Notes under the pieces: model-generated | Told to the model about the DNA's origin: nothing | Databases searched by the model: none | What the model saw: only the letters and a program-made list of their open reading frames with translations | Assembly (NCBI RefSeq): GCF_014648435.1 | Contig: NZ_BMRC01000016.1 | Coordinates: 146,592-210,591 of the forward strand | Length of the DNA: 64,000 bases | Reading direction: 5' to 3' | Origin: Nonomuraea spiralis | GTDB lineage: Bacteria; Actinomycetota; Actinomycetes; Streptosporangiales; Streptosporangiaceae | Part shown: piece by piece, positions 24,131 to 32,176 of the stretch | Layout: each line of letters opens with the position of its first letter | Position numbering within the stretch: position 1 is the first letter of the stretch | Made by a program: the position numbers and the translations under genes

Positions 24131-25837
24131 ATGAACGCCCAGCAGCCCAGCCCCATGCCGGCCCATCGTTATCAGCCGTTCGAAGCGATCCGGCTGACCG
24201 ATCGCACGTGGCCCGACCAGGTCATCACCAAGGCGCCCCGCTGGTGCGCGGTCGACCTGCGTGACGGCAACCAGGCCCTGATCGACCCGATGGACTCCCA
24301 CCGCAAGCTCCAGATGTTCGAGCTGCTGGTACGCATGGGCTACAAGGAGATCGAGGTGGGCTTCCCGGCCGCCTCGCAGACCGACTTCGACTTCATCCGG
24401 CAGATCATCGACGAGGGCCGCATCCCCGACGACGTCGCCGTCCAGGTGCTGACCCAGGCCAGGCCCGAGCTGATCGAGCGCACCTTCGAGGCGATCGAGG
24501 GCGCCAAGCAGGCCATCGTCCACCTGTACAACTCGACCTCCACCCTCCAGCGCTGCGTCGTGTTCGGCCTGGACAAGGAGGGCATCACCGCCATCGCCGT
24601 CGAGGGCGCCAAGCTGGTCAAGAAGCTGGCCGACGCGACCGACGTCGACGTGCGCTTCCAGTACTCTCCCGAGTCGTTCACCGGCACCGAGCTGGAGTAC
24701 GCCGTCGAGGTGTGCGACGCCGTCAATGAGGTGTGGCAGCCCACGCCCGACCGCAAGGTCATCATCAACCTGCCCGCCACGGTCGAGATGGCCACACCCA
24801 ACATCTACGCCGACCAGATCGAGTGGATGCACCGCAACCTGCGCCACCGCGACTCGATCGTGTTGTCGCTGCACCCGCACAACGACCGCGGCAGCGCCGT
24901 GGCCGCCGCCGAGCTGGGCTACATGGCCGGCGCCGACCGCATCGAGGGCTGCCTGTTCGGCAACGGCGAGCGCACCGGCAACGTCTGCCTGGTCACGCTG
25001 GGCATGAACCTGTTCTCCCAGGGCGTCGACCCCGAGATCGACTTCAGTGACATCGACGAGATCCGCCGCGTCACCGAGTACTGCAACCAGCTCCCCGTCC
25101 ACCCGCGCCACCCGTGGGGCGGCGAGCTGGTCTACACCGCCTTCTCCGGCTCCCACCAGGACGCCATCAAGAAGGGCTTCGAGCACCTGGAGCGCGACGC
25201 CGCGGCGGCGGGCACCCCGGTGGCCGAGTTCACCTGGGCGGTGCCCTACCTGCCGATCGACCCGAAGGACATCGGCCGCAGCTACGAGGCGGTCATCCGG
25301 GTCAACAGCCAGTCCGGCAAGGGCGGGGTCGCCTACATCATGAAGGCCGACCACCAGCTCGACCTGCCGCGCCGGCTGCAGATCGAGTTCTCCAAGGTCG
25401 TGCAGGCCCGTACCGATTCCGACGGCGGCGAGATCAGCCCCGCCGCGATGTACGAGATCTTCCGCGACGAATACCTGCCCAACCCGGCCAACCGCTGGGG
25501 CCGCCTGAGCCTGATGGCCCACCGCCACGAGTCGACCGTCGACGACAAGGACCGCATCGGCGCCGACGTCCGCCTCGACGGCGAGATCCGGGAGATCGCG
25601 GGTGTGGGCAACGGCCCGATCTCGGCCTTCATCGACGCCATCGCCGGGGTCGGCATCAAGGTCCGGGTCCTCGACTACGTCGAGCACGCGATGAGCGCGG
25701 GCAGCGACGCCAAGGCCGCCTCCTACCTGGAGTGCGAGGTCGACGGGCAGGTGCTGTGGGGCGTGGGCGTCGACGCCAACACCACCACGGCCTCCCTCAA
25801 GGCCATCATCTCGGCGGTCAACCGCGCCGCGCGCTGA
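24131..25837 (+). CDS. leuA: 2-isopropylmalate synthase
   Basis: The first committed enzyme of leucine synthesis, condensing acetyl-CoA with 2-ketoisovalerate in the cytosol. At 568 residues it belongs to the long actinobacterial LeuA type. The HMGL-like barrel (about residues 40-320) has WCAVDLRDGNQALIDPMDSH and the metal-binding LHPHNDRGSAVAAAE. The C-terminal leucine-binding regulatory domain (about 440-565) includes EIAGVGNGPISAFIDAIAGV. Feedback inhibition by leucine is expected from that domain, besides control by the leader. ATG at 24131 has GAGGAG eight bases upstream. A strong terminator follows. Confidence 0.97.
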   Translation: MNAQQPSPMPAHRYQPFEAIRLTDRTWPDQVITKAPRWCAVDLRDGNQALIDPMDSHRKLQMFELLVRMGYKEIEVGFPAASQTDFDFIRQIIDEGRIPDDVAVQVLTQARPELIERTFEAIEGAKQAIVHLYNSTSTLQRCVVFGLDKEGITAIAVEGAKLVKKLADATDVDVRFQYSPESFTGTELEYAVEVCDAVNEVWQPTPDRKVIINLPATVEMATPNIYADQIEWMHRNLRHRDSIVLSLHPHNDRGSAVAAAELGYMAGADRIEGCLFGNGERTGNVCLVTLGMNLFSQGVDPEIDFSDIDEIRRVTEYCNQLPVHPRHPWGGELVYTAFSGSHQDAIKKGFEHLERDAAAAGTPVAEFTWAVPYLPIDPKDIGRSYEAVIRVNSQSGKGGVAYIMKADHQLDLPRRLQIEFSKVVQARTDSDGGEISPAAMYEIFRDEYLPNPANRWGRLSLMAHRHESTVDDKDRIGADVRLDGEIREIAGVGNGPISAFIDAIAGVGIKVRVLDYVEHAMSAGSDAKAASYLECEVDGQVLWGVGVDANTTTASLKAIISAVNRAAR

Positions 25838-25850
25838 CCCCGTCAGCCGG

Positions 25851-25886
25851 AAAGGGCAGGAGTGCCGCCGCACTCCTGCCCTTTTT
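25851..25886 (+). terminator. Rho-independent terminator of leuA
   Basis: AAAGGGCAGGAGTG (25851-25864) pairs with CACTCCTGCCCTTT (25871-25884) around a six-base loop and runs into TTTTT. It is the clearest intrinsic terminator in the window and lies 14 bp after the leuA stop. It also ends transcription from the convergent TetR gene side in the opposite sense (A-run on the other strand). Confidence 0.9.
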
Positions 25887-25907
25887 GTCGTGGTGGTGAC
25901 GCGCTGG

Positions 25908-26603
25908 TCACGGGGCGAGGCCCAGCGCCGCGGCGGCCAGGCGGAGCGCGTGGTCGAAGGCCGGTCGCCGGTTGTCGACGGTGTTGTTGAACTGGCCGAA
26001 CACCTCGAAGTTGACCCAGCCGTACAACGTCGACCAGGACGCGATCGCCCGCCACACCACGTCGTCGGGCACACCCGGCATCAGGGCGCGGATACGTTCG
26101 GCGTCGTCGGCCACCTCCGGCGGCGCCTCGGGGCCGGCCGGCGCGTGGAGCTCGCCGGCGCCCCAGGCGTCGGAGACGATCGAGCCGAGCACGGTGACGT
26201 CGCGCAGGCGGGCCTGGACGGTGTCCTGCGGCGCCTGGTAACCGGGCACGGGGGAGCCGTAGATCAGGGCGTACTCGTGGGGGTGGGCGACCGCCCAGTC
26301 GCGTACGGCGTGGCCGGCCGCCATCCAGCGGGCCAGGTGGGCGGAGCGCGGGCAGGCGGCCTCGGCCTGCTCGACGGCCTCGCCCAGGGCGTTGTAGCCG
26401 TCGATGATCAAGGCGGTCAGCAGGTCGTCACGGCTCGGGAAGTAGCGGTAGATGGCCGAGGAGACCATGCCCATCTCCCGCGCGACGGCCCTCAGCGACA
26501 GGCCGCCGGCGCCGTCGGTGGCAAGCTGGCGGCGGGCGATGTCGGTGATCTCCCTGGTGAGCTCGGCTCTCACGCGCTCTCGCGCGGTACGGCTGGCTGT
26601 CAT
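25908..26603 (-). CDS. TetR-family transcriptional repressor
   Basis: A 231-residue dimeric repressor. The N-terminal helix-turn-helix (about residues 14-60) reads ELTREITDIARRQLATDGAG, then LSLRAVAREMGMVSSAIYRY and FPSRDDLLTALI. The C-terminal ligand domain resembles the WHG/TetR_C group (HPHEYALIYGSPVPGYQAPQ, which is typical). It is divergent from a three-gene oxidoreductase operon, and two matching palindromes lie between them. It most likely represses that operon and itself. The inducer is unknown. Confidence 0.9.
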   Translation of the reverse strand: MTASRTARERVRAELTREITDIARRQLATDGAGGLSLRAVAREMGMVSSAIYRYFPSRDDLLTALIIDGYNALGEAVEQAEAACPRSAHLARWMAAGHAVRDWAVAHPHEYALIYGSPVPGYQAPQDTVQARLRDVTVLGSIVSDAWGAGELHAPAGPEAPPEVADDAERIRALMPGVPDDVVWRAIASWSTLYGWVNFEVFGQFNNTVDNRRPAFDHALRLAAAALGLAP

Positions 26604-26635
26604 GCAAGCAGGCTATCAGAGCGGTGCCAGAAAAC

Positions 26636-26650
26636 GAGAGCACTGCTCTT
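26636..26650. promoter_or_regulatory. TetR operator, copy 1
   Basis: GAGAGCACTGCTCTT is a near-perfect 15-bp palindrome (one mismatch at the outer base) in the TetR/YrdB divergent spacer, 33 bp upstream of the TetR start. It matches the second copy at 26671-26685. Confidence 0.65.
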
Positions 26651-26670
26651 GACGACTGCCGCTCTTATGA

Positions 26671-26685
26671 GAGAGCATTGCTCTC
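26671..26685. promoter_or_regulatory. TetR operator, copy 2
   Basis: GAGAGCATTGCTCTC is a perfect 6-3-6 palindrome, 36 bp before the YrdB-family start codon. Its centre is 35 bp from that of copy 1, so two TetR dimers would bind with an offset of about three and a third helical turns. It is the likely control site of the rightward operon. Confidence 0.7.
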
Positions 26686-26721
26686 GTAAGCGAACAGCGC
26701 ACCACCACAGGGAGACCCCCA

Positions 26722-27075
26722 ATGCTCGCCCTCGCCAAGAACGCCAACGCCGTCCTGATGTTCTTCCTTGAGCTCGGCGTGCTGGCCTCGGTCGCGTACT
26801 GGGGGTTCACGCTCAGCCCGAACTGGTGGATCAAGCTCCTCGCGGGGCTGGGTGGTCCGGCGCTGTTCATCGCCGCGTGGGCGCTGTTCGGCGCGGGCGG
26901 CGGCGCGAACGCCACGATCCCGCTCACGGGCCTGGCCCGGGCCGCTCTGGAGATCCTCTGGTTCGGCGGCGGCGCGCTCGCGCTCTACGCCGCGGGCCGC
27001 GCCACCCCGGCGATCGTCTTCGCCGCCGTCTTCGTCGTCAACGCGGTGCTCCGCCTCATCTGGAAGCAGGTCTGA
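26722..27075 (+). CDS. YrdB-family (DUF2568) membrane protein
   Basis: A 117-residue protein with four hydrophobic helices: AVLMFFLELGVLASVAYWGF, LLAGLGGPALFIAAWALFGA, AALEILWFGGGALALYAAGR and AIVFAAVFVVNAVLRLIWKQ. The family is common in Gram-positive bacteria and has no known function. ATG at 26722 follows GGGAGACC. The gene is first in the TetR-controlled operon and ends two bases before the next start, so all three genes are expressed together. Confidence 0.85.
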   Translation: MLALAKNANAVLMFFLELGVLASVAYWGFTLSPNWWIKLLAGLGGPALFIAAWALFGAGGGANATIPLTGLARAALEILWFGGGALALYAAGRATPAIVFAAVFVVNAVLRLIWKQV

Positions 27076-27077
27076 TC

Positions 27078-27989
27078 ATGGGAAAGCATGTCGTCGTGGG
27101 GTCCGGTCAGGTCGGCACGCACCTGGCCGGCAAGCTCGCCGCACAGGGGCACGAGGTCGTCGTCGTGACCCGCTCTGGCCGCGGACCCGAAGGGACGGTC
27201 AGGGTGGCCGCCGACGTGGCCGACAAGGCCCGGCTGAGCGAGCTGGCCAAGGGCGCCGACGTCCTCTACAACTGCGTCAACCCGGCCTACCACCGCTGGC
27301 TCACCGACTGGCCGCCGATCGCCGAGTCGTTCCTGGCCGCCGCCGAGTCGAGCGGGGCCGTGCTGACCATCCTCGGCAACCTCTACCCGTACGGACCCGT
27401 CACCGGGCCGATGACCGAGGACCTGCCGCTCGCCTCCACCACCCCCAAGGCCCGGGTACGCGCCAAGATCTGGCACGACGCGCTGGCCGCCCACCGGGCC
27501 GGGCGCATCAGGACGACAGAGGTGCGCGGCTCGGACTTCTTCGGCCCCGGCGCCACCGACCAGTCCCACCTCGGCACTCGCTTCATCCCGGCGCTCAGGG
27601 CGGGCAAGACCATCCAGCTCGTCTTCCCGGCCGACATGCCGCACAGCTGGACCTACCTGCCGGACGTGGCCGACGCCCTGATCACGGCCGGCGCCGACGA
27701 GCGGGCCTGGGGCCGCCCCTGGCACGTGCCCACCGACGAGCCGATGACCTTCCGGGAGATCGGTGCGCGCATGGCCGGCCTGCTGGGCCTGCCCACGCCG
27801 AAGATGACGACCCTGCCGTGGCCGCTGTTGCGGGCGACCGGGCTGTTCTCGCCCATGATCGGCGAACTGCGGCACGTCCGGTACCAGTTCACCGCGCCGT
27901 ACGTGCTCGACTCCTCGGCGTTTCAGCAGGTCTTCGGCGTCGCGCCTACGCCGATGGAGACCGCGCTGAGGACTACGCTCGACGGATGA
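27078..27989 (+). CDS. NAD-dependent epimerase/dehydratase-family protein
   Basis: A 303-residue Rossmann-fold protein of the extended SDR/epimerase type. The N-terminal dinucleotide motif is VVVGSGQVGTHLAGKLAAQG. An NLYPYGPVTGPM segment replaces the usual YxxxK site region, and later blocks GSDFFGPGATDQS and SWTYLPDVADAL are typical of NAD-dependent epimerase relatives. The catalytic Tyr/Lys pair is not in classical form, so substrate and activity are uncertain. The ATGA overlap with the next gene shows translational coupling. Confidence 0.85.
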   Translation: MGKHVVVGSGQVGTHLAGKLAAQGHEVVVVTRSGRGPEGTVRVAADVADKARLSELAKGADVLYNCVNPAYHRWLTDWPPIAESFLAAAESSGAVLTILGNLYPYGPVTGPMTEDLPLASTTPKARVRAKIWHDALAAHRAGRIRTTEVRGSDFFGPGATDQSHLGTRFIPALRAGKTIQLVFPADMPHSWTYLPDVADALITAGADERAWGRPWHVPTDEPMTFREIGARMAGLLGLPTPKMTTLPWPLLRATGLFSPMIGELRHVRYQFTAPYVLDSSAFQQVFGVAPTPMETALRTTLDG

Positions 27990-28870
27990 AGATAGCCATG
28001 ATCGGCCTGGGCGACATCGCGGAGAAGGCGTACCTGCCCGTGCTCGCCGCCCAGTCCCTCGACCTCCACCTGTGCACCCGCAACACCGCGCGGCTCGACC
28101 GGCTCGGTGACGCCTACCGCATCGCCGACCGGTCCACCAGCGTGGACGAGGTGATCAAGGCAGGGGTCGACGCCGCGTTCGTGCACGCCGCGACCGAGGC
28201 CCACCCGGAGATCGTCGAGCCGCTGCTCAGCGCCGGGATCCACGTCTACGTCGACAAGCCGATCGCCTACAGCCTGGCCGAGTCCGAGCGGCTGGCGCGG
28301 CTGGCGGAGTCCGAGGGCAGGTCGCTGATGGTCGGGTTCAACCGCCGTCACGCCCCCGGATACATCGGGCTCACCGCCCTTCCCCGTCACCTCGTGCTGA
28401 TGGAGAAGAACCGCGACAACTACCCCGACGCGCCCCGGCGGGCCATCTTCGAGGACTTCATCCACGTCGTGGACACCCTCAGGTTCCTCGCCCCCGGCCC
28501 GGTCAACGAGACCAGGATCCGCACCCGCGTCCGTCGCGACCTGCTCGAACACATCGTGCTCGAACTGTCGGGCGACGGCTTCACCGCGATCGGCGTGATG
28601 AACCGGGTCAGCGGCGCCGGCGAGGAGACCTGCGAGGTCATGGGCGACGGCATCAAGCGGCGCGTGGTCAACCTCGGCGACGTCCTCGACTACGAGGGCG
28701 GCGAGACGCTCACCAGACGGCCTGACTGGGTGCCGGTCGCCCGGCAGCGCGGCATCGAGCAGGCCTGCCAGGAGTTCCTGCTCGCGGTGCGCGAGGGCCG
28801 GGTGATCAGCGCGGACGACGCCCTGATCACCCACGCCATCTGCGAGGACGCCGTCAACCAGGCTTCCTGA
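27986..28870 (+). CDS. Gfo/Idh/MocA-family oxidoreductase
   Basis: A 294-residue NAD(P)-dependent oxidoreductase. The N-terminal Rossmann domain begins MKIAMIGLGDIAEKAYLPVL and carries HVYVDKPIAYSLAESERLAR, in which DKP is the variant of the catalytic EKP motif. The C-terminal part includes FEDFIHVVDTLRFL, resembling the His-containing substrate loop of the family. The substrate is usually a sugar, inositol or sugar acid, but nothing here identifies it. It is last in the TetR-controlled operon and its 3' end overlaps the convergent protease gene by 17 bp. Confidence 0.88.
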   Translation: MKIAMIGLGDIAEKAYLPVLAAQSLDLHLCTRNTARLDRLGDAYRIADRSTSVDEVIKAGVDAAFVHAATEAHPEIVEPLLSAGIHVYVDKPIAYSLAESERLARLAESEGRSLMVGFNRRHAPGYIGLTALPRHLVLMEKNRDNYPDAPRRAIFEDFIHVVDTLRFLAPGPVNETRIRTRVRRDLLEHIVLELSGDGFTAIGVMNRVSGAGEETCEVMGDGIKRRVVNLGDVLDYEGGETLTRRPDWVPVARQRGIEQACQEFLLAVREGRVISADDALITHAICEDAVNQAS

Positions 28871-29678
28871 CCCGCATCGACTCGTCGGCCCTGGCGAACA
28901 TGCGGTCGAACGTGTCCCCGCCCAGCCGGGCCAGCACCGTGTACCCCTCGGTGTCGCTCAGCGGGCTGGAGGAGGAGACCACCCCCGCCACCGAGCCGCC
29001 GTACAGGGCCGGGCCGCCGCTCCCTCCGGCGGCGGCGTGGCAGTTGCGGGTGACCATCACGCCGGGGCCCACCGTGGAGCCCTCCACCGCGTCGCCCAGG
29101 CACCGGTACATCTGCGTGCCCGGGTAACGTCTGCCCGCCGGGTAGCCGAGCAGTTCGAGCCCGCGCAGCTCGGCGCCCCGCCCGGTGCGCAGCGGCGGCA
29201 GGCCGGGGCCGACCACCGACTCCAGCGGCCGTTTGCCCTTGACGACCCCGACCAGGCCGACGTCGTACGGGAGCACGCCGGGCGAGTCGGGACTGGCCCG
29301 CCAGCGGGCAGGCACCCACGTACGGACCGCGGACCAGACGCCGTGCCGCGGGTTCCCCCGGTCGAAGCCGGGCATGAAGGTCACCCGCTGGAGCTGCCGG
29401 CCCTCGTGGTAGAGACAGTGGGCGGCCGTCAGCACCAGGCTGCGGCTGCGCGAGCCGATCACCGCGCCCCCGCACCAGATGTCCGTCCGCGTGACGGGAT
29501 CGTGGCCGAGCAGCACGCCCGTCACCCGCCGCGCCCCCGTGTAGGGGCGCGGCACCGGCGCGTAGCCCAGGCGGTCGCCGTCCGGGGTCAGCACGCGGGG
29601 GACGGGGACGTCGCGCAGCGAGACGTCGCTGACGCCAGCCGGATCGAGCAGGACCAGAGACAGAACCAACCTGAGCAC
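28854..29678 (-). CDS. Secreted trypsin-like serine protease
   Basis: A 274-residue exported protease. The short hydrophobic N-terminus MLRLVLSLVLLDPAGVSDVS is a probable signal peptide, possibly with an upstream start. The chymotrypsin-fold triad is complete: His in LVLTAAHCLYH (about residue 87), Asp in LPYDVGLVGV and Ser in AAAGGSGGPALYGGSVAGVV. Cys pairs (CGGAV with AAHC, and RCLG with RNCHA) should form the standard disulfides. Substrate preference cannot be set from sequence. It stands alone between two operons. Confidence 0.88.
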   Translation of the reverse strand: MLRLVLSLVLLDPAGVSDVSLRDVPVPRVLTPDGDRLGYAPVPRPYTGARRVTGVLLGHDPVTRTDIWCGGAVIGSRSRSLVLTAAHCLYHEGRQLQRVTFMPGFDRGNPRHGVWSAVRTWVPARWRASPDSPGVLPYDVGLVGVVKGKRPLESVVGPGLPPLRTGRGAELRGLELLGYPAGRRYPGTQMYRCLGDAVEGSTVGPGVMVTRNCHAAAGGSGGPALYGGSVAGVVSSSSPLSDTEGYTVLARLGGDTFDRMFARADESMRVRKPG

Positions 29679-29734
29679 TTTCCCACTGTACGGGGAAGAT
29701 GATCAATGCCCTGACCTGCGACACCAACGTTTAC

Positions 29735-30754
29735 CTAAGCGGGGGATTGTGTCGAACCATACTGGGCGCCCAGGGCCCGCAGACGGGCGTGGGCGTCCTC
29801 GTACACCGAGGGTGCTCCCAGGTAGGTCTTGGGCAGTTTGGCGACCATGGTGTAGTTGGTGTCGCACACGTTCCCGACCGGCGCCTGGCCGGCCTGGCTG
29901 ACGAGCTGGTACGCGTCCAGCGTGTCGAGCCCGGTCAGCTCCGACGCCCAGGTGACCAGGTCGTGCTGGCTGATCCGGTACGCGTCCTCAAGGGGCCTGG
30001 CCGAGCCGGTGGACATCAGGTGCAGATCGTCCTCCAGCCGCGGCCAGGGGGTGGCCACGCCCTTGATCAGCTCGACCGCCACCACGGTGTTCATGGCCGA
30101 CTCCACGGCCGTGCCGCAGACCTCACCGTGCCCCTGCAGACCATGGCCGTCACCGATCGAGAACATGCCGCCCTCGACGTTGACACCCAGGTAGACGGTG
30201 ACGCCGGCGCGCAGCTCCGGAGTGTCCATGTTGCCGCCGTGCGCGTCGGGGGTGATGGTCATCCGGGCCTCGTTGGCGCCCGGGGCCACGCCCACCGTGC
30301 CGTGCATCGGGTCGAGCGGCAGCGCGACGCTGAAGTCGCTGTTGCGGGCGTGGTAGACGGCCACGCCCTTGTCCACGTCGATGTCGTAGCGCCACACCCG
30401 CTCCTCCAGCGGCGGCTGGAGCATCGCCGTGGTGTGGGTGCCGGTCAGCGCGCCGAAGTGCGGGAACGTGGTGGAGACCGCCCAGTCGCGGGCCGGCGTG
30501 ATGCTGACGAAGTGCAGCGCCAGCGTGTCGCCGGGCTCGGCCCCCTCCACGTGGAACGGGCCGGTCACGGGATTCAGGTACGGGAACTCGCAGACCCGCG
30601 ACGGCAGGTCCTCCACGGTCCGTACCAGGCCGCCGAAGCAGTCCTCGGTGTACAGCTCCATCACCGTCCCCGGCCGCACCCTGCCCAGGGCGGCACGGCC
30701 GCCGAAGGTGTAGCTGAGCTCCTCCGGCGTGGGGTGGTAGGAGACGACGTTCAC
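29735..30754 (-). CDS. Acetamidase/formamidase-family protein
   Basis: A 339-residue cytosolic amidase of the FmdA/AmdA family, which hydrolyses short amides to ammonia and carboxylate. Family blocks include YTEDCFGGLVRTVEDLPS, GPFHVEGAEPGDTLALHF, PHFGALTGTHTTAML and the late DGHGLQGHGEVCGTAVE. GTG at 30754 overlaps the stop of the APC permease gene as GTGA, so the two are coupled, and the permease probably imports the substrate or product. Exact amide specificity is not readable. Confidence 0.9.
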   Translation of the reverse strand: MNVVSYHPTPEELSYTFGGRAALGRVRPGTVMELYTEDCFGGLVRTVEDLPSRVCEFPYLNPVTGPFHVEGAEPGDTLALHFVSITPARDWAVSTTFPHFGALTGTHTTAMLQPPLEERVWRYDIDVDKGVAVYHARNSDFSVALPLDPMHGTVGVAPGANEARMTITPDAHGGNMDTPELRAGVTVYLGVNVEGGMFSIGDGHGLQGHGEVCGTAVESAMNTVVAVELIKGVATPWPRLEDDLHLMSTGSARPLEDAYRISQHDLVTWASELTGLDTLDAYQLVSQAGQAPVGNVCDTNYTMVAKLPKTYLGAPSVYEDAHARLRALGAQYGSTQSPA

Positions 30755-32118
30755 TTGACCTCCGAGGGGAGAACGGGCCTGCGGCCGATGAGATAGCTGA
30801 CGCCGAGGACGACGAGCCCGACCGCCAGCCAGATGAGGCCGACCGTCTGGGTCACCAGCTTCGTGTTGTACACCACGGCGGCCAGGACGAGGAAGCCGAT
30901 CGCCGGCGCGACGACGTGCGCCCACACGTTCCTGCTGCGCCCGCGGACCCGGTAGTGGACGACGACGGCCACGTGCAGGATCAGGAAGGCGGTCATCGCG
31001 CCGAAGTTCACGAGCTGGCTGAGCAGCGCGATGCCGTCCTCGCGGCTGTTCATGTAGAGGCCGATGGCCAGCGACAACACCGCGACGGCGAGCGTGGCGT
31101 TGACCGGCACCTGGTGCTTGGGGTGCACCTTGGCCAGGAACGAGGGGAGCATGCGGTCGCGGGCCATCGCGAACAGCAGGCGCGAGGTGGCCGCCTGGGC
31201 CACCAGCGAGTTGGCGAAGCCCCACGCGATCGCGGTGGCGACGGCGGTCAGCACGCTCAACCAGTGGCCGCCGGCGAACTCCGCCATGCGGTAGAAGGCG
31301 TCACCGTTCTTGTCGCCATCGGCGATCAGTTGGGCGCGGTCCGGCATGAGCAGCGCCGCGACCCACGTCTGCGCCACGAACAGCACCGCGGCCAGTCCCA
31401 GCGCCGCCACCATCGAACGGCCGAGCCGCCTGCCGTCCTCCTTGTTCTCCTCGGCCAGCGTCGAGATGCCGTCGAAGCCGAGGAACGACAACACCGCCGT
31501 CGCCGCCGCGCCGAACACCAGTGTCCAGCTGAACGCCGAGGACTCGAAGATCGGCGTGAACGCGCCCGCCTGGGCCTTGCCCTGCGCCAGGGCGACGACG
31601 CCGACCACCATGAAGATCGCCAGTACGGCCAGCTCGGCGACCAGCATCACCCGCGTGATGCGCGCGGTCATCTGGATGCCCATGTAGTTGACGGCCGTGT
31701 TGAGCAGCACGAAGATGATCAGCCAGCCCCAGACCGGGATGCCGGGCACGAACGAGTTCATGGCCAGGCTGGCGATGAGGTAGAGCAGCGACGGCACCAG
31801 GATGTAGTCGAGCAGGATCGCCCATCCCGCGATGAACCCGACCGGCGCCGAGATGCCGCGCCCGGCGTAGGTGTAGACGGAGCCGGCCATGGGGAACGCC
31901 TGGGCCATCTGCGAGTACGACAGCGCCGTGAACGCCATGGCGACCAGGCCGATGATGTAGGCCAGCGCGACCATGCCGCCGGACGACTGGAACACGCCGC
32001 CGAAGATGCCGAAGGGTGCGATCGGCACCATGAAGATCAGGCCATAGATCATCAGGTCGGCGAAGCCCAGAGAGCGTTTGAGCTCTTGGCGGTAGCCGAA
32101 CTGCTCAACGGTGCTCAT
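30751..32118 (-). CDS. APC-family amino acid/amine permease
   Basis: A 455-residue membrane transporter with about 12 helices. The N-terminal LGFADLMIYGLIFMVPIAPF and the TM2-3 region MAQAFPMAGSVYTYAGRGIS are typical of the APC superfamily. FLGFDGISTLAEENKEDGRR before TM6 is a conserved APC block. ATG at 32118 is chosen because AAGGAG lies 10 bases upstream and the upstream frame is not protein-like. It is the middle gene of the amide operon, between the AmiC-like protein and the amidase. Confidence 0.92.
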   Translation of the reverse strand: MSTVEQFGYRQELKRSLGFADLMIYGLIFMVPIAPFGIFGGVFQSSGGMVALAYIIGLVAMAFTALSYSQMAQAFPMAGSVYTYAGRGISAPVGFIAGWAILLDYILVPSLLYLIASLAMNSFVPGIPVWGWLIIFVLLNTAVNYMGIQMTARITRVMLVAELAVLAIFMVVGVVALAQGKAQAGAFTPIFESSAFSWTLVFGAAATAVLSFLGFDGISTLAEENKEDGRRLGRSMVAALGLAAVLFVAQTWVAALLMPDRAQLIADGDKNGDAFYRMAEFAGGHWLSVLTAVATAIAWGFANSLVAQAATSRLLFAMARDRMLPSFLAKVHPKHQVPVNATLAVAVLSLAIGLYMNSREDGIALLSQLVNFGAMTAFLILHVAVVVHYRVRGRSRNVWAHVVAPAIGFLVLAAVVYNTKLVTQTVGLIWLAVGLVVLGVSYLIGRRPVLPSEVK

Positions 32119-32176
32119 GTTGCGCGGCTCCTTGTCGAGGTTGGGGGGTGACTCGCACCTTAGAGCCAAAAGCTTT

